The notes: generated by a model from the sequence alone, not told the origin. DNA of 14,423 bases from an uncultured Bacillota bacterium (GCA_946546075.1 CAMNNV010000016.1:1-14423); one strand, 5' to 3'. Counted from the stretch's first letter, positions 5,671 to 14,126 are shown. Translations and numbers: made by a program.

Positions 5671-6756
5671 ATGGAAAAGAAGACACCACTTTATGACGCT
5701 CACGTTGAAGCGGGTGGCAAGATCGTACCTTTCGCAGGGTATCTTTTGCCGGTACAGTACAAGGCTGGAGTTATCAAAGAGCACATGGCTGTAAGAACAC
5801 AGGCCGGACTCTTCGATGTATCCCACATGGGTGAAGTTCTTTGTCAGGGCAAGGATGCATTTGACAACCTTCAGATGATGATGACAAATGACTTTACAGG
5901 AATGACTGTAGGACAGGCAAGATACAGCCCGATGTGTAACGAACAGGGCGGTACAGTAGACGATCTGATCGTTTACAAGAGAGGCGACGAGGACTACCTC
6001 ATCGTTGTCAACGCAGCAAACAGAGAAAAAGACTTCCAGTGGATGCTGGATCACCAGAAGGGCGACGTTACGTTCACTGACGTTTCCGATGATTACGTTC
6101 AGCTGGCTCTGCAGGGCCCTAAGGCTATCGAGATCCTGAGCAGACTCACAGATGCAGCGAACATCCCTGAGAAGAACTATCACGCAGTTCTCGATGCAGA
6201 AGTAGGCGGAATCCCTTGCATCGTTTCCAGAACAGGCTACACAGGAGAAGACGGAGTAGAACTGTATCTGGCAGCAGATAAGGGCGTTGAAATGTGGAAC
6301 CTGCTTCTTGAAACAGGTAAGGACGATGGTCTTATTCCTTGCGGTCTCGGTGCTAGAGACACGCTGAGAATGGAAGCAGCAATGCCGCTTTATGGACATG
6401 AGATGACAGACGATGTCACTCCGCTTGAAACAGGACTGAAGTTCGCAGTCAAGCTGAAGAAGGACGACTTCATCGGCAAAGCAGCAATGGAAGCTAAGGG
6501 AACTCCGATCAAGCGTATCGGCATGAAGGTAACCGGCCGCGGTATCGTTAGAGAAGAGATGCCTGTATCAAAGGACGGCAAGGTTATCGGACAGACAACA
6601 TCAGGAACACATTGTCCGTTCCTGGGACAGGCAGTTGCTATGGCACTCGTTGATTCTGACAGCTGTCAGGTAGGCGATGCACTGCAGGTCGAAGTTAGAG
6701 GCAGAAAGGTAGATGTGGAAGTTATCCCACTGCCATTCTATAAAAGAGAAAAGTAA
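5671..6756 (+). CDS. gcvT: Aminomethyltransferase (glycine cleavage T protein)
   Basis: A 361-residue T protein, the usual length. It transfers the aminomethyl carbon from lipoyl-H protein to tetrahydrofolate, giving 5,10-methylene-THF and ammonia. The N-terminal signature TPLYDAHVEAGGKIVPFAGY and the segment FDVSHMGE are diagnostic. The GGTVDDLIVY segment holds the folate-site aspartate (Asp97/98). RTGYTGEDGVEL and GARDTLRMEAAMPLYGHEM are the conserved centre and C-domain motifs. AGGAGG at 5659-5664 sets the start. It is the first gene of the six-gene operon, directly behind the riboswitch terminator, so its transcription should rise with glycine. The next gene, gcvH, starts 32 bases after its stop. 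Nothing is missing. Confidence 0.97.
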   Translation: MEKKTPLYDAHVEAGGKIVPFAGYLLPVQYKAGVIKEHMAVRTQAGLFDVSHMGEVLCQGKDAFDNLQMMMTNDFTGMTVGQARYSPMCNEQGGTVDDLIVYKRGDEDYLIVVNAANREKDFQWMLDHQKGDVTFTDVSDDYVQLALQGPKAIEILSRLTDAANIPEKNYHAVLDAEVGGIPCIVSRTGYTGEDGVELYLAADKGVEMWNLLLETGKDDGLIPCGLGARDTLRMEAAMPLYGHEMTDDVTPLETGLKFAVKLKKDDFIGKAAMEAKGTPIKRIGMKVTGRGIVREEMPVSKDGKVIGQTTSGTHCPFLGQAVAMALVDSDSCQVGDALQVEVRGRKVDVEVIPLPFYKREK

Positions 6757-6788
6757 TAGTTGCGAAGGAATCCAAAGGAGAGAGAACA

Positions 6789-7169
6789 ATGGAAATCAGA
6801 GCAGAATTAAAGTACAGCAAGTCCCATGAGTGGGTAAAAGAAGACGGCGATGTAGTTGTTATCGGTCTGACAGACTATGCACAGTCAGAACTGGGCGACC
6901 TGGTATTCGTTAACCTTCCTGAAGAAGGCGACGAAGTAGCAGCAGGAGATGCTTTCGCAGACGTTGAGTCCGTTAAGGCTGTTTCAGACGTTTATTCACC
7001 AGTATCAGGAACCGTTGCAGAAGTTAACGAAGAACTGATGGACGCTCCTGAATCAATCAACGAATCACCTTACGATGCATGGTTCATCAAGGTAAGTGAT
7101 GTCAGCGAAACAGAAGAACTGCTGACTGCAGAAGAATACGAAGCATTTGTTCAGAGCGAACAGGAATAA
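6789..7169 (+). CDS. gcvH: Glycine cleavage system H protein
   Basis: A 126-residue lipoyl carrier that shuttles the aminomethyl group from P to T protein and is then reoxidised by L protein. The family start (ELKYSKSHEWVKEDGDVVVIGLTDYAQ) is clear in two overlapping parts. The lipoylation site is Lys63 in ESVKAVSDVYSP, with the expected Glu three residues before it. The downstream GTVAEVNEEL and SPYDAWFIKV segments complete the fold. The start is supported by AAAGGAG at 6774-6780. It lies between gcvT and gcvPA. A lipoate ligase gene in the same operon provides its cofactor. Confidence 0.97.
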   Translation: MEIRAELKYSKSHEWVKEDGDVVVIGLTDYAQSELGDLVFVNLPEEGDEVAAGDAFADVESVKAVSDVYSPVSGTVAEVNEELMDAPESINESPYDAWFIKVSDVSETEELLTAEEYEAFVQSEQE

Positions 7170-7190
7170 CGTCAGAAGGGCGGTGTAACA

Positions 7191-8504
7191 ATGGGAAGCT
7201 ATGTACCTGGAACGAAACAGGAACAGCTGGCCATGCTTTCTGAGATCGGTCTTTCTTCCATGGACGACCTGTATGTGGACGTCCCTGCGGATCTGAAACT
7301 TCAGAATGGTCTCGACCTGCCTGAAGGCAAATCCGAGATGGAAGTTGCTGCACAGATCAAAGAACTGGCTAAGGCCAATAAAGTATATGACACTATTTTC
7401 CGTGGTGCAGGAGCATACAGACATTTCATCCCTGCAATGGTAGGAAATGTAGTGAACAAGGAAAGCCTGCAGACTGCCTACACTCCATATCAGGCAGAGA
7501 TCAGCCAGGGTATCCTCCAGTCCATCTTCGAGTATCAGACTATGATCTGTGAACTCACCGGAATGGACGTATCAAACGCATCCGTATACGACGGCGGTAC
7601 TGCAGCTGCAGAAGCCGTTGCAATGTGCGTTGACCGTAAGAGAAAAAAGGCACTCGTATCCGCTACAGTACAGCCTTCCGTACTGGAAGTCATCAAGACT
7701 TACGCTTTCGGAAGCGGCACTGAGATCGTAGTTGTGCCTGAGAAGGACGGCGTGACAGATGCAGAAGCACTGGCACAGATGGCAGACAAAGAAACTGCAT
7801 GCGTCCTGATCCAGAGCCCGAACTACTACGGAACACTGGAAGACGCTCAGAAACTGGGCGAGATCGCTCACGGCGTTGGTGCTAAGTACGTCATGAGCAC
7901 GAACCCGATCTCACTGGGCATCCTCAAGACTCCGGCAGAATACGGTGCAGATATCGCCATCGGCGAAGGTCAGCCTCTCGGAATGCCAATCGCATTCGGC
8001 GGCCCTTACCTCGGATTCATGGCATCAACAAAAGCTATGATGCGTAAGCTCCCTGGAAGGATCGTTGGTGAGACGACAGACGATGACGGCAGACAGGCAT
8101 TCGTGCTTACTTTGCAGGCAAGAGAGCAGCACATCAGACGTGAGAAAGCGTCCAGTAACATCTGCTCCAACCAGGCACTTTGCGCACTGACAGTAGGTGT
8201 ATACCTCACAACAATGGGCAAGGAAGGTCTGAAGGAAGTAGCTGTTCAGAGTGCATCAAAGGCTCACTACCTGGCAGGCAAGCTCGAAGAAGCAGGTCTT
8301 AAGGTAGTAAACGGCGGCGAATTCTTCCACGAATTCGTTACAGAGTCCGATAAGGATTCCGCAGCTGTTCTCGCAGCCCTCGACGCTGAAGGCATCCTGG
8401 GAGGACTTCCTCTTGAAGGAAACAAGATCCTCTGGTGCTGCACAGAAGTCAACACGAAGGCTGAAATGGACAAAGTTGCACAGATCGTAAAGGAGGTGAA
8501 GTAG
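7191..8504 (+). CDS. gcvPA: Glycine dehydrogenase (decarboxylating) subunit 1
   Basis: A 437-residue first half of the P protein, which in Firmicutes and archaea is split in two. With GcvPB it forms the pyridoxal-phosphate enzyme that decarboxylates glycine and loads the aminomethyl group onto H protein. The start MGSYVPGTKQEQLAMLSEIG and the segments YRHFIPAMVGN, FEYQTMICELTGMDVSNASV and IGEGQPLGMPIAFGGPYLGF are typical; the last includes a glycine-rich PLP-fold region, but this subunit lacks the PLP lysine. The ribosome binding site is weaker than its neighbours' (AGGGCGG, about 7 bases upstream). Its stop codon directly touches the gcvPB start, so the two subunits are made in a coupled way. 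Confidence 0.96.
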   Translation: MGSYVPGTKQEQLAMLSEIGLSSMDDLYVDVPADLKLQNGLDLPEGKSEMEVAAQIKELAKANKVYDTIFRGAGAYRHFIPAMVGNVVNKESLQTAYTPYQAEISQGILQSIFEYQTMICELTGMDVSNASVYDGGTAAAEAVAMCVDRKRKKALVSATVQPSVLEVIKTYAFGSGTEIVVVPEKDGVTDAEALAQMADKETACVLIQSPNYYGTLEDAQKLGEIAHGVGAKYVMSTNPISLGILKTPAEYGADIAIGEGQPLGMPIAFGGPYLGFMASTKAMMRKLPGRIVGETTDDDGRQAFVLTLQAREQHIRREKASSNICSNQALCALTVGVYLTTMGKEGLKEVAVQSASKAHYLAGKLEEAGLKVVNGGEFFHEFVTESDKDSAAVLAALDAEGILGGLPLEGNKILWCCTEVNTKAEMDKVAQIVKEVK

Positions 8505-9941
8505 ATGCTGGTATTTGAAAAGGGTGCACCTGGCAGAGGAATGCAGATCCTGCCTAAGTGCGACGTAGAAACAGTATCCTTCGGTGAAGATGTGTCAAGA
8601 GCAGAGGCACCGAGACTTCCTGAAATGTCAGAGAGCGAAGTAAGCAGACATTACTCCGATATCGCCAGAAGATGCCACGGCGTCAACGACGGTTTCTATC
8701 CACTGGGATCCTGTACGATGAAGTACAACCCAAGGATCAACGAAGTAACTGCTTCACTGCCTGGCTTTACTGAGATCCACCCACTGCAGCCTGAAAACAC
8801 AGTGCAGGGATGTCTCAAGGCGATCAAAGATACAGAAGACGCTCTTTGCGCTATCACAGGTATGGACGCTATGACACTCCAGCCTGCAGCAGGAGCTCAC
8901 GGAGAGTTCACAGGACTTCTCCTGATCAAAGCATATCATGAAGCAAGAGGAGACAAGAAGAGGACTAAGATCCTGGTTCCTGACTCCGCACACGGCACAA
9001 ACCCTGCAAGTGCAGCAATGAACGGCTGCAGCGTAGTCAGCATCCCTTCCGATGAAGACGGATACGTTGACCTCGACGCTCTCAGAGCAGCAGCAGGCGA
9101 TGACGTGGCTGGCCTCATGCTCACGAACCCTAACACAGTAGGTCTCTTCGACAAGAATATCAAAGAGATCACGAATATCATCCACGAGTGCGGCGGCCTC
9201 TGCTACTACGACGGCGCTAACCTCAATGCCATCATGGGCGTAGTTCGTCCTGGAGACATGGGATTCGACGTAGTACATCTGAATCTCCACAAGACATTCA
9301 GTACGCCTCACGGCGGCGGCGGTCCTGGTTCAGGCCCTGTTGGATGCAAAGAGAAGCTGGCTCAGTTCCTCCCATCCATCCTGGTAGAAGAAGATGCTGA
9401 CGGTCTGCACATGACTAAGGCAGCAGATTCCATCGGAGAGATGAAGAACTTCTATGGCAACTTCCTGGTAGTCATCAAGGCACTGACTTACATCGCTTCA
9501 CTTGGAGCAGAAGGCCTCAAGGAAGCAAGCCAGAACGCAGTACTCAATGCGAACTACATGATGCACAAGCTCAAGAGCCACTACACGATGGCTTGCAAAG
9601 GCATCTGCATGCATGAGTTCGTTATGGACATCGGTGACATCAAGGATGCTACAGGTGTATCGGCAATGGACATCGCAAAGGGTCTGCTGGACTACGGTAT
9701 CCATCCGCCTACAATGTACTTCCCGCTCATCGTTCACGAAGCCCTCATGGTAGAGCCTACAGAGACAGAGACAAGAGAAACTCTGGATCACGCAGTAGAC
9801 GTATTCATCGAGCTGGCTGAAAGAGCAAAGAGCGATCCTGAAGCACTCCACAGTGCACCGCACAACACAGTAATAGGCAGACCTGATGAAGTCAAAGCAG
9901 CTCGTCAGCCTGTACTCAAATATGACTTTGCAGCGGAGTAA
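8505..9941 (+). CDS. gcvPB: Glycine dehydrogenase (decarboxylating) subunit 2
   Basis: A 478-residue second half of the P protein, carrying the PLP-binding lysine: Lys263 in HLNLHKTFSTPHGGGGPGSG. Other hallmarks are GFYPLGSCTMKYNPR, TLQPAAGAHGEFTGLLLIKA and SAHGTNPASAAMNGC. It acts as a heteromer with GcvPA. The ATG directly follows the gcvPA stop, and its AGGAGG (about 8491-8496) lies inside the end of gcvPA, a sign of translational coupling and matched dosage. The lplA start follows 3 bases after its stop. Length is as expected for the Firmicute type and no residue of the active-site signature is missing. Confidence 0.97.
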   Translation: MLVFEKGAPGRGMQILPKCDVETVSFGEDVSRAEAPRLPEMSESEVSRHYSDIARRCHGVNDGFYPLGSCTMKYNPRINEVTASLPGFTEIHPLQPENTVQGCLKAIKDTEDALCAITGMDAMTLQPAAGAHGEFTGLLLIKAYHEARGDKKRTKILVPDSAHGTNPASAAMNGCSVVSIPSDEDGYVDLDALRAAAGDDVAGLMLTNPNTVGLFDKNIKEITNIIHECGGLCYYDGANLNAIMGVVRPGDMGFDVVHLNLHKTFSTPHGGGGPGSGPVGCKEKLAQFLPSILVEEDADGLHMTKAADSIGEMKNFYGNFLVVIKALTYIASLGAEGLKEASQNAVLNANYMMHKLKSHYTMACKGICMHEFVMDIGDIKDATGVSAMDIAKGLLDYGIHPPTMYFPLIVHEALMVEPTETETRETLDHAVDVFIELAERAKSDPEALHSAPHNTVIGRPDEVKAARQPVLKYDFAAE

Positions 9942-9944
9942 AGT

Positions 9945-10880
9945 ATGATCAAAGAGATCAGTTATATCCAGACAGAGTGTACAGATCCATATAAGAATCT
10001 GGCGCTTGAAGAAGCGCTCCTCTACGACTGCAGGGAGGATGAATGCATCCTCTATCTGTGGCAGAACAGCAGGACAGTCGTCATCGGCAAGAATCAGAAT
10101 CCATGGGCAGAATGCCTGGTGGATGCTCTTGAAGCAGACGAAGGTCATGTGGCCAGAAGGCTCAGTGGAGGCGGCGCAGTGTACCACGATACGGGGAACC
10201 TGAACTTCACTTTCCTTGTGAGGACACCGAACTACGACCTGGACAAACAGCTTCAAGTAATTATTGATGCAGTGAATTCCCAAGGTATAGAAGCTGTTCG
10301 TTCGGGCAGGAACGATATTCTGGCAGAGGGCAGGAAGTTTTCAGGCAACGCATTTTATGCGCATGGAGACAGATCCTATCACCACGGAACTTTGATGGTC
10401 GATGTGGACACCTCGGTGCTGAGCCGTTACCTTACGGTGTCTGAATCCAAGTTAAAGTCGAAGGGTGTAGAGTCTGTCCGTTCAAGGGTCACGAATCTCA
10501 AGGCACTCAACGAGGATATTACGATAGACTCTTTAAAAACGGCTCTTATCGAGGCGTTCGGTAAGGTCTACGGTTTGAAACCGATGAAGAGAGAGAGAAC
10601 AGATTTTTCCCATGATGAACTTGATAGAAGGGCGAAGAGATTCGCTTCATGGGAGTGGCTTTACGGACGCAAAATCGATTTTCAGCATGAGATTTCCGGA
10701 AGATCCGAGGCCGGGGAGATCACTCTCCGGCTGCGGGTCAGCTCCGGTAGGATCACGGACCTTCTGGTCTACAGCGATGCTATGGACCATGAAGCATCAG
10801 AAAAAATAACTCAGAAGCTGCTGGGTTCGAAATATTCGGGAGATGTACTCCAGCGAGCCTTTGCAGCACTTGGAGAATGA
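9945..10880 (+). CDS. lplA: Lipoate-protein ligase
   Basis: A 311-residue ligase that activates free lipoate with ATP and attaches it to carrier proteins, here most likely Lys63 of GcvH. The lipoyl-adenylate loop RRLSGGGAVYHDTGNLNF (71-88) and the catalytic-lysine motif GRKFSGNAF (Lys131) are intact. A C-terminal accessory domain (about 230-311) resembles that of full-length LplA. It starts 3 bases after gcvPB, with only a GGAG-type site inside gcvPB. No octanoyltransferase or lipoyl synthase gene is nearby, which suggests lipoate scavenging, although synthesis genes elsewhere cannot be excluded. Confidence 0.95.
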   Translation: MIKEISYIQTECTDPYKNLALEEALLYDCREDECILYLWQNSRTVVIGKNQNPWAECLVDALEADEGHVARRLSGGGAVYHDTGNLNFTFLVRTPNYDLDKQLQVIIDAVNSQGIEAVRSGRNDILAEGRKFSGNAFYAHGDRSYHHGTLMVDVDTSVLSRYLTVSESKLKSKGVESVRSRVTNLKALNEDITIDSLKTALIEAFGKVYGLKPMKRERTDFSHDELDRRAKRFASWEWLYGRKIDFQHEISGRSEAGEITLRLRVSSGRITDLLVYSDAMDHEASEKITQKLLGSKYSGDVLQRAFAALGE

Positions 10881-10881
10881 T

Positions 10882-12291
10882 ATGGCAGAGAAATATAACG
10901 TAATAGTAATAGGCGCAGGCCCAGGCGGATACGTAGCAGCCATCAAGGCAGCAAGACTGGGACAGAAGGTAGCCATCGTAGAGAACAGACGTGTAGGCGG
11001 CACATGCCTGAACAGAGGATGCATCCCGACGAAGGCAATGCTCCACGCATCAGAAGTATACCGTCACGCTTTGGAAGGAAGCAGCGTAGGCATCCATGCC
11101 GGAGACGTAACGTTTGATTACGGTGAGATCTGCGCATACAGAGAAGATACGATAGATCAGCTTGTCGGCGGAGTAGAAGCTCTGCTGAAGGCAAACGAAG
11201 TTGCACAGTACCACGGCACAGGCAAACTCATGCCGGGCAAAGTGGTTGAAATAGATACAGAAGAAGGTCCTGTTACGATCGAAGGCGACAACATCATCAT
11301 CGCAACAGGTTCCGTACCTTCCCTTCCGCCGATCCCGGGAACAGACCTCGAGGGCGTTGTTACAAGCGATGGACTTTTCGCAATGGACAAGATGCCTGAG
11401 AGCCTCATCGTTATCGGAGGCGGAGTTATCGGAACGGAATTCGCAGAAGCACTGTCCGCTCTGGGCTGCAAGATCACGATCATCGAGGCGCTGGCAAGAC
11501 CTCTCGCAAACCTCGATAAGGAGATCTCCCAGAACATCCGTATGATCCTGAAGAAGCGCGGTGTAGATATCCACGTTTCCGCTATGGTAAACAAGATCGA
11601 AAAGACGGACACGGGACTTCTTTGCACCTTCACAGAAAAGGATAAGGAACAGACGGCAGAAGCACAGTACATTCTTTGTGCTGCAGGACGCCGTGCCAAT
11701 ACAGAAGGTCTCATCGGTGACGGTCTGGAACTCGAGATGGAGCGCGGCCGCATCATCGTAAATGACCGCCTGGAAACTTCCATTCCTGGCGTATACGCCA
11801 TCGGCGATGTGATCCCGGGCATCCAGCTTGCTCACGTAGCAGAGGCTGAAGGTATGTACGTTGCAGAACTCATCGCAGGTGAGGAGCCATCCATCAACCT
11901 GAACGTCGTTCCAAGCTGCGTTTACACAAACCCTGAGATCGGATGCGCAGGCATGACGGAAGCAGAAGCAAAGGATGCCGGCATCGAAGTGAACGTAGGC
12001 AAGTTCATCATGAGCGCCAACGGTAAATCCCTCATCGCAAAGGAAGAGCGCGGCTTCATCAAGGTGGTCGCGGATGCACAGTCCGGTAAGATCCTGGGTG
12101 CTCAGCTGATGTGCGGCAGGGCAACGGATATGGTCGGTGAATTTGTCACAGCCATCACCAACGAGCTCACAGTTGAGGATATGCTCAAGGGAATGAGAGC
12201 ACATCCGACATACAACGAAGGCATCGGCGAGGCTCTGGAAGAGCTGGCCGGCGGAGCGATCCACGTAATGCCTAAGAAAAAGAAGAAATAA
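10882..12291 (+). CDS. lpdA: Dihydrolipoamide dehydrogenase (glycine cleavage L protein)
   Basis: A 469-residue flavoprotein that reoxidises dihydrolipoyl-H protein with NAD+. It has the FAD motif GAGPGGYVAA (11-20), redox-active Cys42 and Cys47 in GGTCLNRGCIPTKAM, the NAD-site GGGVIGTEFAEAL, the FAD segment GVYAIGDVIPG, and the C-terminal His441/Glu446 pair (HPTYNEGIGEAL). An in-frame ATG lies upstream at 10843, but the ATG at 10882 is preferred: GGAG at 10872-10875 is well placed, and the protein then begins MAEKYNVIVIGAGPGG, as in its family. There is no N-terminal lipoyl domain. The protein ends in five lysines. It is the last gene of the operon, which a strong terminator closes. Confidence 0.96.
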   Translation: MAEKYNVIVIGAGPGGYVAAIKAARLGQKVAIVENRRVGGTCLNRGCIPTKAMLHASEVYRHALEGSSVGIHAGDVTFDYGEICAYREDTIDQLVGGVEALLKANEVAQYHGTGKLMPGKVVEIDTEEGPVTIEGDNIIIATGSVPSLPPIPGTDLEGVVTSDGLFAMDKMPESLIVIGGGVIGTEFAEALSALGCKITIIEALARPLANLDKEISQNIRMILKKRGVDIHVSAMVNKIEKTDTGLLCTFTEKDKEQTAEAQYILCAAGRRANTEGLIGDGLELEMERGRIIVNDRLETSIPGVYAIGDVIPGIQLAHVAEAEGMYVAELIAGEEPSINLNVVPSCVYTNPEIGCAGMTEAEAKDAGIEVNVGKFIMSANGKSLIAKEERGFIKVVADAQSGKILGAQLMCGRATDMVGEFVTAITNELTVEDMLKGMRAHPTYNEGIGEALEELAGGAIHVMPKKKKK

Positions 12292-12321
12292 TCATTTCAT
12301 AGTGTTCATGAATCATAACCA

Positions 12322-12359
12322 GCGAAAAGCCCGGAAGGATATCCTCCCGGGCTTTTCAC
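12322..12359 (+). terminator. Strong intrinsic terminator of the gcv operon
   Basis: A near-perfect 38-base palindrome. AAAAGCCCGG (12325-12334) pairs with CCGGGCTTTT (12347-12356), with an inner AGGAT/ATCCT helix. The T-run is part of the 3' arm and the A-run part of the 5' arm, so it could stop transcription from either side. Confidence 0.9.
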
Positions 12360-12382
12360 ATGGAATAAAATGAAGAAAGTAC

Positions 12383-12411
12383 TTGCAATGACTGCGCTCC
12401 TGTGTTATTCT
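12383..12411 (+). promoter_or_regulatory. Probable rpmE promoter
   Basis: TTGCAA (12383-12388) and TATTCT (12406-12411) are separated by 17 bases, which fits a sigma-A promoter of moderate quality. It is the best match between the gcv terminator and rpmE and would give a leader of about 60 bases. Confidence 0.5.
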
Positions 12412-12444
12412 CTTAATGCTGTGATAATCGAAGCAGTAATATGA

Positions 12445-12462
12445 CTCGGGCACAAACCTGAG
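12445..12462 (+). promoter_or_regulatory. Leader hairpin before rpmE, possible L31 autoregulatory element
   Basis: CTCGGG (12445-12450) pairs with CCTGAG (12457-12462), with one G.U, around a CACAAA loop. It sits 19 bases upstream of the rpmE start. Ribosomal-protein leaders for L31 are known in Firmicutes; whether this is one cannot be decided by eye. Confidence 0.3.
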
Positions 12463-12481
12463 CAAGAAAGAGGTGAAAAGC

Positions 12482-12682
12482 ATGAAGGAAGGAATCCATC
12501 CTAACTACCAGGAATGTAAAGTAACTTGCGCATGCGGTAACACATTTATGACAAGGTCAACTGAAGCTGAAATCAGAACTGACATTTGCTCAGCGTGCCA
12601 TCCGTTCTTTACAGGCCAGCAGAAGTTCACTCAGCGTGGTGGACGTGTTGAGAAGTTTAAGAACAAGTACGGTCTTAAATAG
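12482..12682 (+). CDS. rpmE: 50S ribosomal protein bL31 (zinc-binding type)
   Basis: A 66-residue ribosomal protein of the large subunit. The sequence MKEGIHPNYQE, the cysteines Cys16, Cys18, Cys36 and Cys39 (CAC...CSAC), and the end RVEKFKNKYGLK are those of the zinc-ribbon C+ form of L31. Cys12 is an extra cysteine. An in-frame GTG at 12473 would add three residues (MKS), but it falls inside the AGAGGTG ribosome binding site (12469-12475), so ATG at 12482 is the start. It is a monocistronic unit with its own promoter and terminator. Presence of the four cysteines suggests a zinc-replete paralog; the zinc-free form would be elsewhere if it exists. Confidence 0.96.
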   Translation: MKEGIHPNYQECKVTCACGNTFMTRSTEAEIRTDICSACHPFFTGQQKFTQRGGRVEKFKNKYGLK

Positions 12683-12689
12683 TTTAGTT

Positions 12690-12730
12690 AAACTGCCGCT
12701 CTTCAGATCGAAGGGCGGTTTCTTGTCTTT
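12690..12730 (+). terminator. Terminator after rpmE
   Basis: AAACTGCC (12690-12697) pairs with GGCGGTTT (12714-12721), with one G.U, and an inner CTTC/GAAG helix. A T-rich stretch, TCTTGTCTTT, follows. It ends only 11 bases before the EamA-family start, so read-through may be how that gene is expressed. Confidence 0.75.
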
Positions 12731-12741
12731 ATTGAGGAAAT

Positions 12742-13641
12742 ATGGATAATAAAAAGGTTGCAGTGCTCCTGATGTGCCTCGTGGTATGCATCTGGGGCGG
12801 AGAATATACTGTGGCCAAGTCCCTGATGGATACCTACAGTTCCTATAATGTGCTGCTGTTCAAGTACGTAGCGGGCCTGGTGGGCCTTGGTATCGCAAGA
12901 TTCACATTGGGGAGAGGGCACAAAACGGAAAAGAAAGACTACATCCCGTTTCTTGTCGTCACATTCTTTGGAGTAGTGATGTATTTCGTGTGCGACTATG
13001 CGGCACTGGATTATCTGCCGATCTCGACCATTACCATTGTCCTGGCCTTCGTGCCGGTGGTATCCATCCTGGCAGAGCGCATCATCTTCAAAAAGAAAAT
13101 GACGGCGAAGATCGTGATTGGCGTCATCGGCTCAGTAGTTGGCGTGGCCATCGTCATCGGCACGGACTTCAGATCGATTTTCCACGGAAGCCTCATCGGA
13201 TATGCCCTGGCGTTCGGTGCGGTGTTCTCCTGGGTCATCTATAATTTCCTCATGGAACCACTCTCGAAGAAATATTCCCATTACACCATCGGATTCAATC
13301 AGGTGTTCTGCGCACTGATACTGATCCTGCCGTTTCAGATCAGCAGCCCTCCGGACCTGACCTTGTTCCGGCCGGAGATGCTCGTAGGCGTTCTCTACCT
13401 CGGCTTTGGCAGCGCCCTCGTGGGCTACATGGCCATGCCGATCGCCCTGCGAAATCTGGGCCCGACGCCTTTTGGGATATTCTCGAACTTTCTTCCGATC
13501 ACATCCGCGGCCTTTGCATGGATCTTCCTGGGGCAGTCCATGACGATCCTGCAGATGATAGGGTGCGCCATCGTCATATTCTTCTCCTGCCTCGTGATCG
13601 TGGAAGTGGGGAAGCGGGACGCAGCGGCTGCCGCAGAATAA
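12742..13641 (+). CDS. EamA-family (DMT superfamily) membrane transporter
   Basis: A 299-residue protein with about 10 membrane helices in two EamA repeats (about 8-142 and 155-290). Typical pieces are CIWGGEYTVAKSLMD near the start, the end of repeat 1 (LPISTITIVLAFVPVVSILAE), and PTPFGIFSNFLPITSAAFAW in repeat 2. Family members export or import small metabolites such as amino acids, purines or other compounds; the substrate here cannot be inferred. GAGG at 12734-12737 lies close to the ATG. No separate promoter was found between the rpmE terminator and the start, so it may depend on rpmE read-through or on a promoter within rpmE. The tail is alanine-rich (RDAAAAAE). A terminator follows directly. 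Confidence 0.9.
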   Translation: MDNKKVAVLLMCLVVCIWGGEYTVAKSLMDTYSSYNVLLFKYVAGLVGLGIARFTLGRGHKTEKKDYIPFLVVTFFGVVMYFVCDYAALDYLPISTITIVLAFVPVVSILAERIIFKKKMTAKIVIGVIGSVVGVAIVIGTDFRSIFHGSLIGYALAFGAVFSWVIYNFLMEPLSKKYSHYTIGFNQVFCALILILPFQISSPPDLTLFRPEMLVGVLYLGFGSALVGYMAMPIALRNLGPTPFGIFSNFLPITSAAFAWIFLGQSMTILQMIGCAIVIFFSCLVIVEVGKRDAAAAAE

Positions 13642-13668
13642 GCATCGATATTGCGTGTGCGTTTTGAC

Positions 13669-13693
13669 AAGAGGCTGTAAAGGCCTCTTTTTT
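13669..13693 (+). terminator. Terminator after the EamA-family gene
   Basis: GAGGC (13671-13675) pairs with GCCTC (13683-13687), extended by flanking AA/TT pairs, around a 7-base loop. Six T follow (13688-13693), with further T after a G. It lies 28 bases after the stop codon. Confidence 0.85.
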
Positions 13694-13722
13694 GTTTTTG
13701 AAGGGCTCTCTCCTCGCCTTTT

Positions 13723-13771
13723 GGATACCTAAATTTCTGGAACCATTGGAATTAAAAGGGCTACGTATCTG
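13723..13771 (-). repeat. Dyad-ended repeat, copy 1 (degenerate)
   Basis: Begins GGATACCTAA and ends near ACGTATCTG. Aligned with the reverse complement of the 13901 copy, it shares GGATACCTAA at the start and CCxTTGxAAT at positions 21-30. The right arm has drifted, so this is the weakest member. Confidence 0.5.
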
Positions 13772-13900
13772 AGGTGCCATAAGGCTGACTCACCGACATC
13801 GCATCGATATAAATAAGATGACGAATATAACAGTGAGAGACATTTTTCAGGAGAGAGATGTTGAATCTGCATGCCAAAATTCTGCCAGAAGGCCCTTTAT

Positions 13901-13948
13901 GGATACCTAGGACTGGTTATTTCAACGGCTGAAAGATTTTAGGTATCC
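13901..13948 (+). repeat. Dyad-ended repeat, copy 2
   Basis: 48 bases with perfect 9-bp inverted arms, GGATACCTA and TAGGTATCC, and the shared centre TTTCAACG. Its arms carry A and T where other copies carry G and C, so both sides changed together and pairing is kept. Confidence 0.75.
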
Positions 13949-14027
13949 GAAATGTGATATTACTATTTGTTCAAACCATGTTCGATATAGTATCATATCT
14001 CCTTAGTTTATTTTTAGAGGATCATCA

Positions 14028-14126
14028 ATGTGGGAAGATGAAATGGCTGATCATGGCTATGCGACTCTGCAGAAACCAATCCGGATGCCAGATCAAGCAA
14101 GTATGTTGAAATTTCGTTGGCGTTAG
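14028..14126 (+). CDS. Possible 32-residue small ORF
   Basis: ATG at 14028 with AGAGG at 14016-14020, 7 bases upstream, opens a 32-codon frame (starts MWEDEMADHGYATLQK, ends LKFRWR). The stop codon falls inside the right arm of repeat copy 3, and much of the frame overlaps that repeat. No family was recognised and there is no hydrophobic segment. It could be a real small protein, a gene remnant, or chance; the overlap with a repeat makes chance more likely. Confidence 0.2.
   Translation: MWEDEMADHGYATLQKPIRMPDQASMLKFRWR

Noticed and set aside
10843..10881. Upstream ATG adding 13 residues to lpdA
   Set aside because: It lies inside lplA and lacks a good ribosome binding site. The ATG at 10882 has GGAG at the right spacing and gives the family's usual N-terminus.
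11050..12264. A 404-codon open frame opposite lpdA
   Set aside because: Antisense shadow, Cys- and His-rich, with no family resemblance. The lpdA frame on the + strand has every expected motif.
12473..12481. GTG start for rpmE
   Set aside because: The codon is part of the ribosome binding site of the ATG at 12482.
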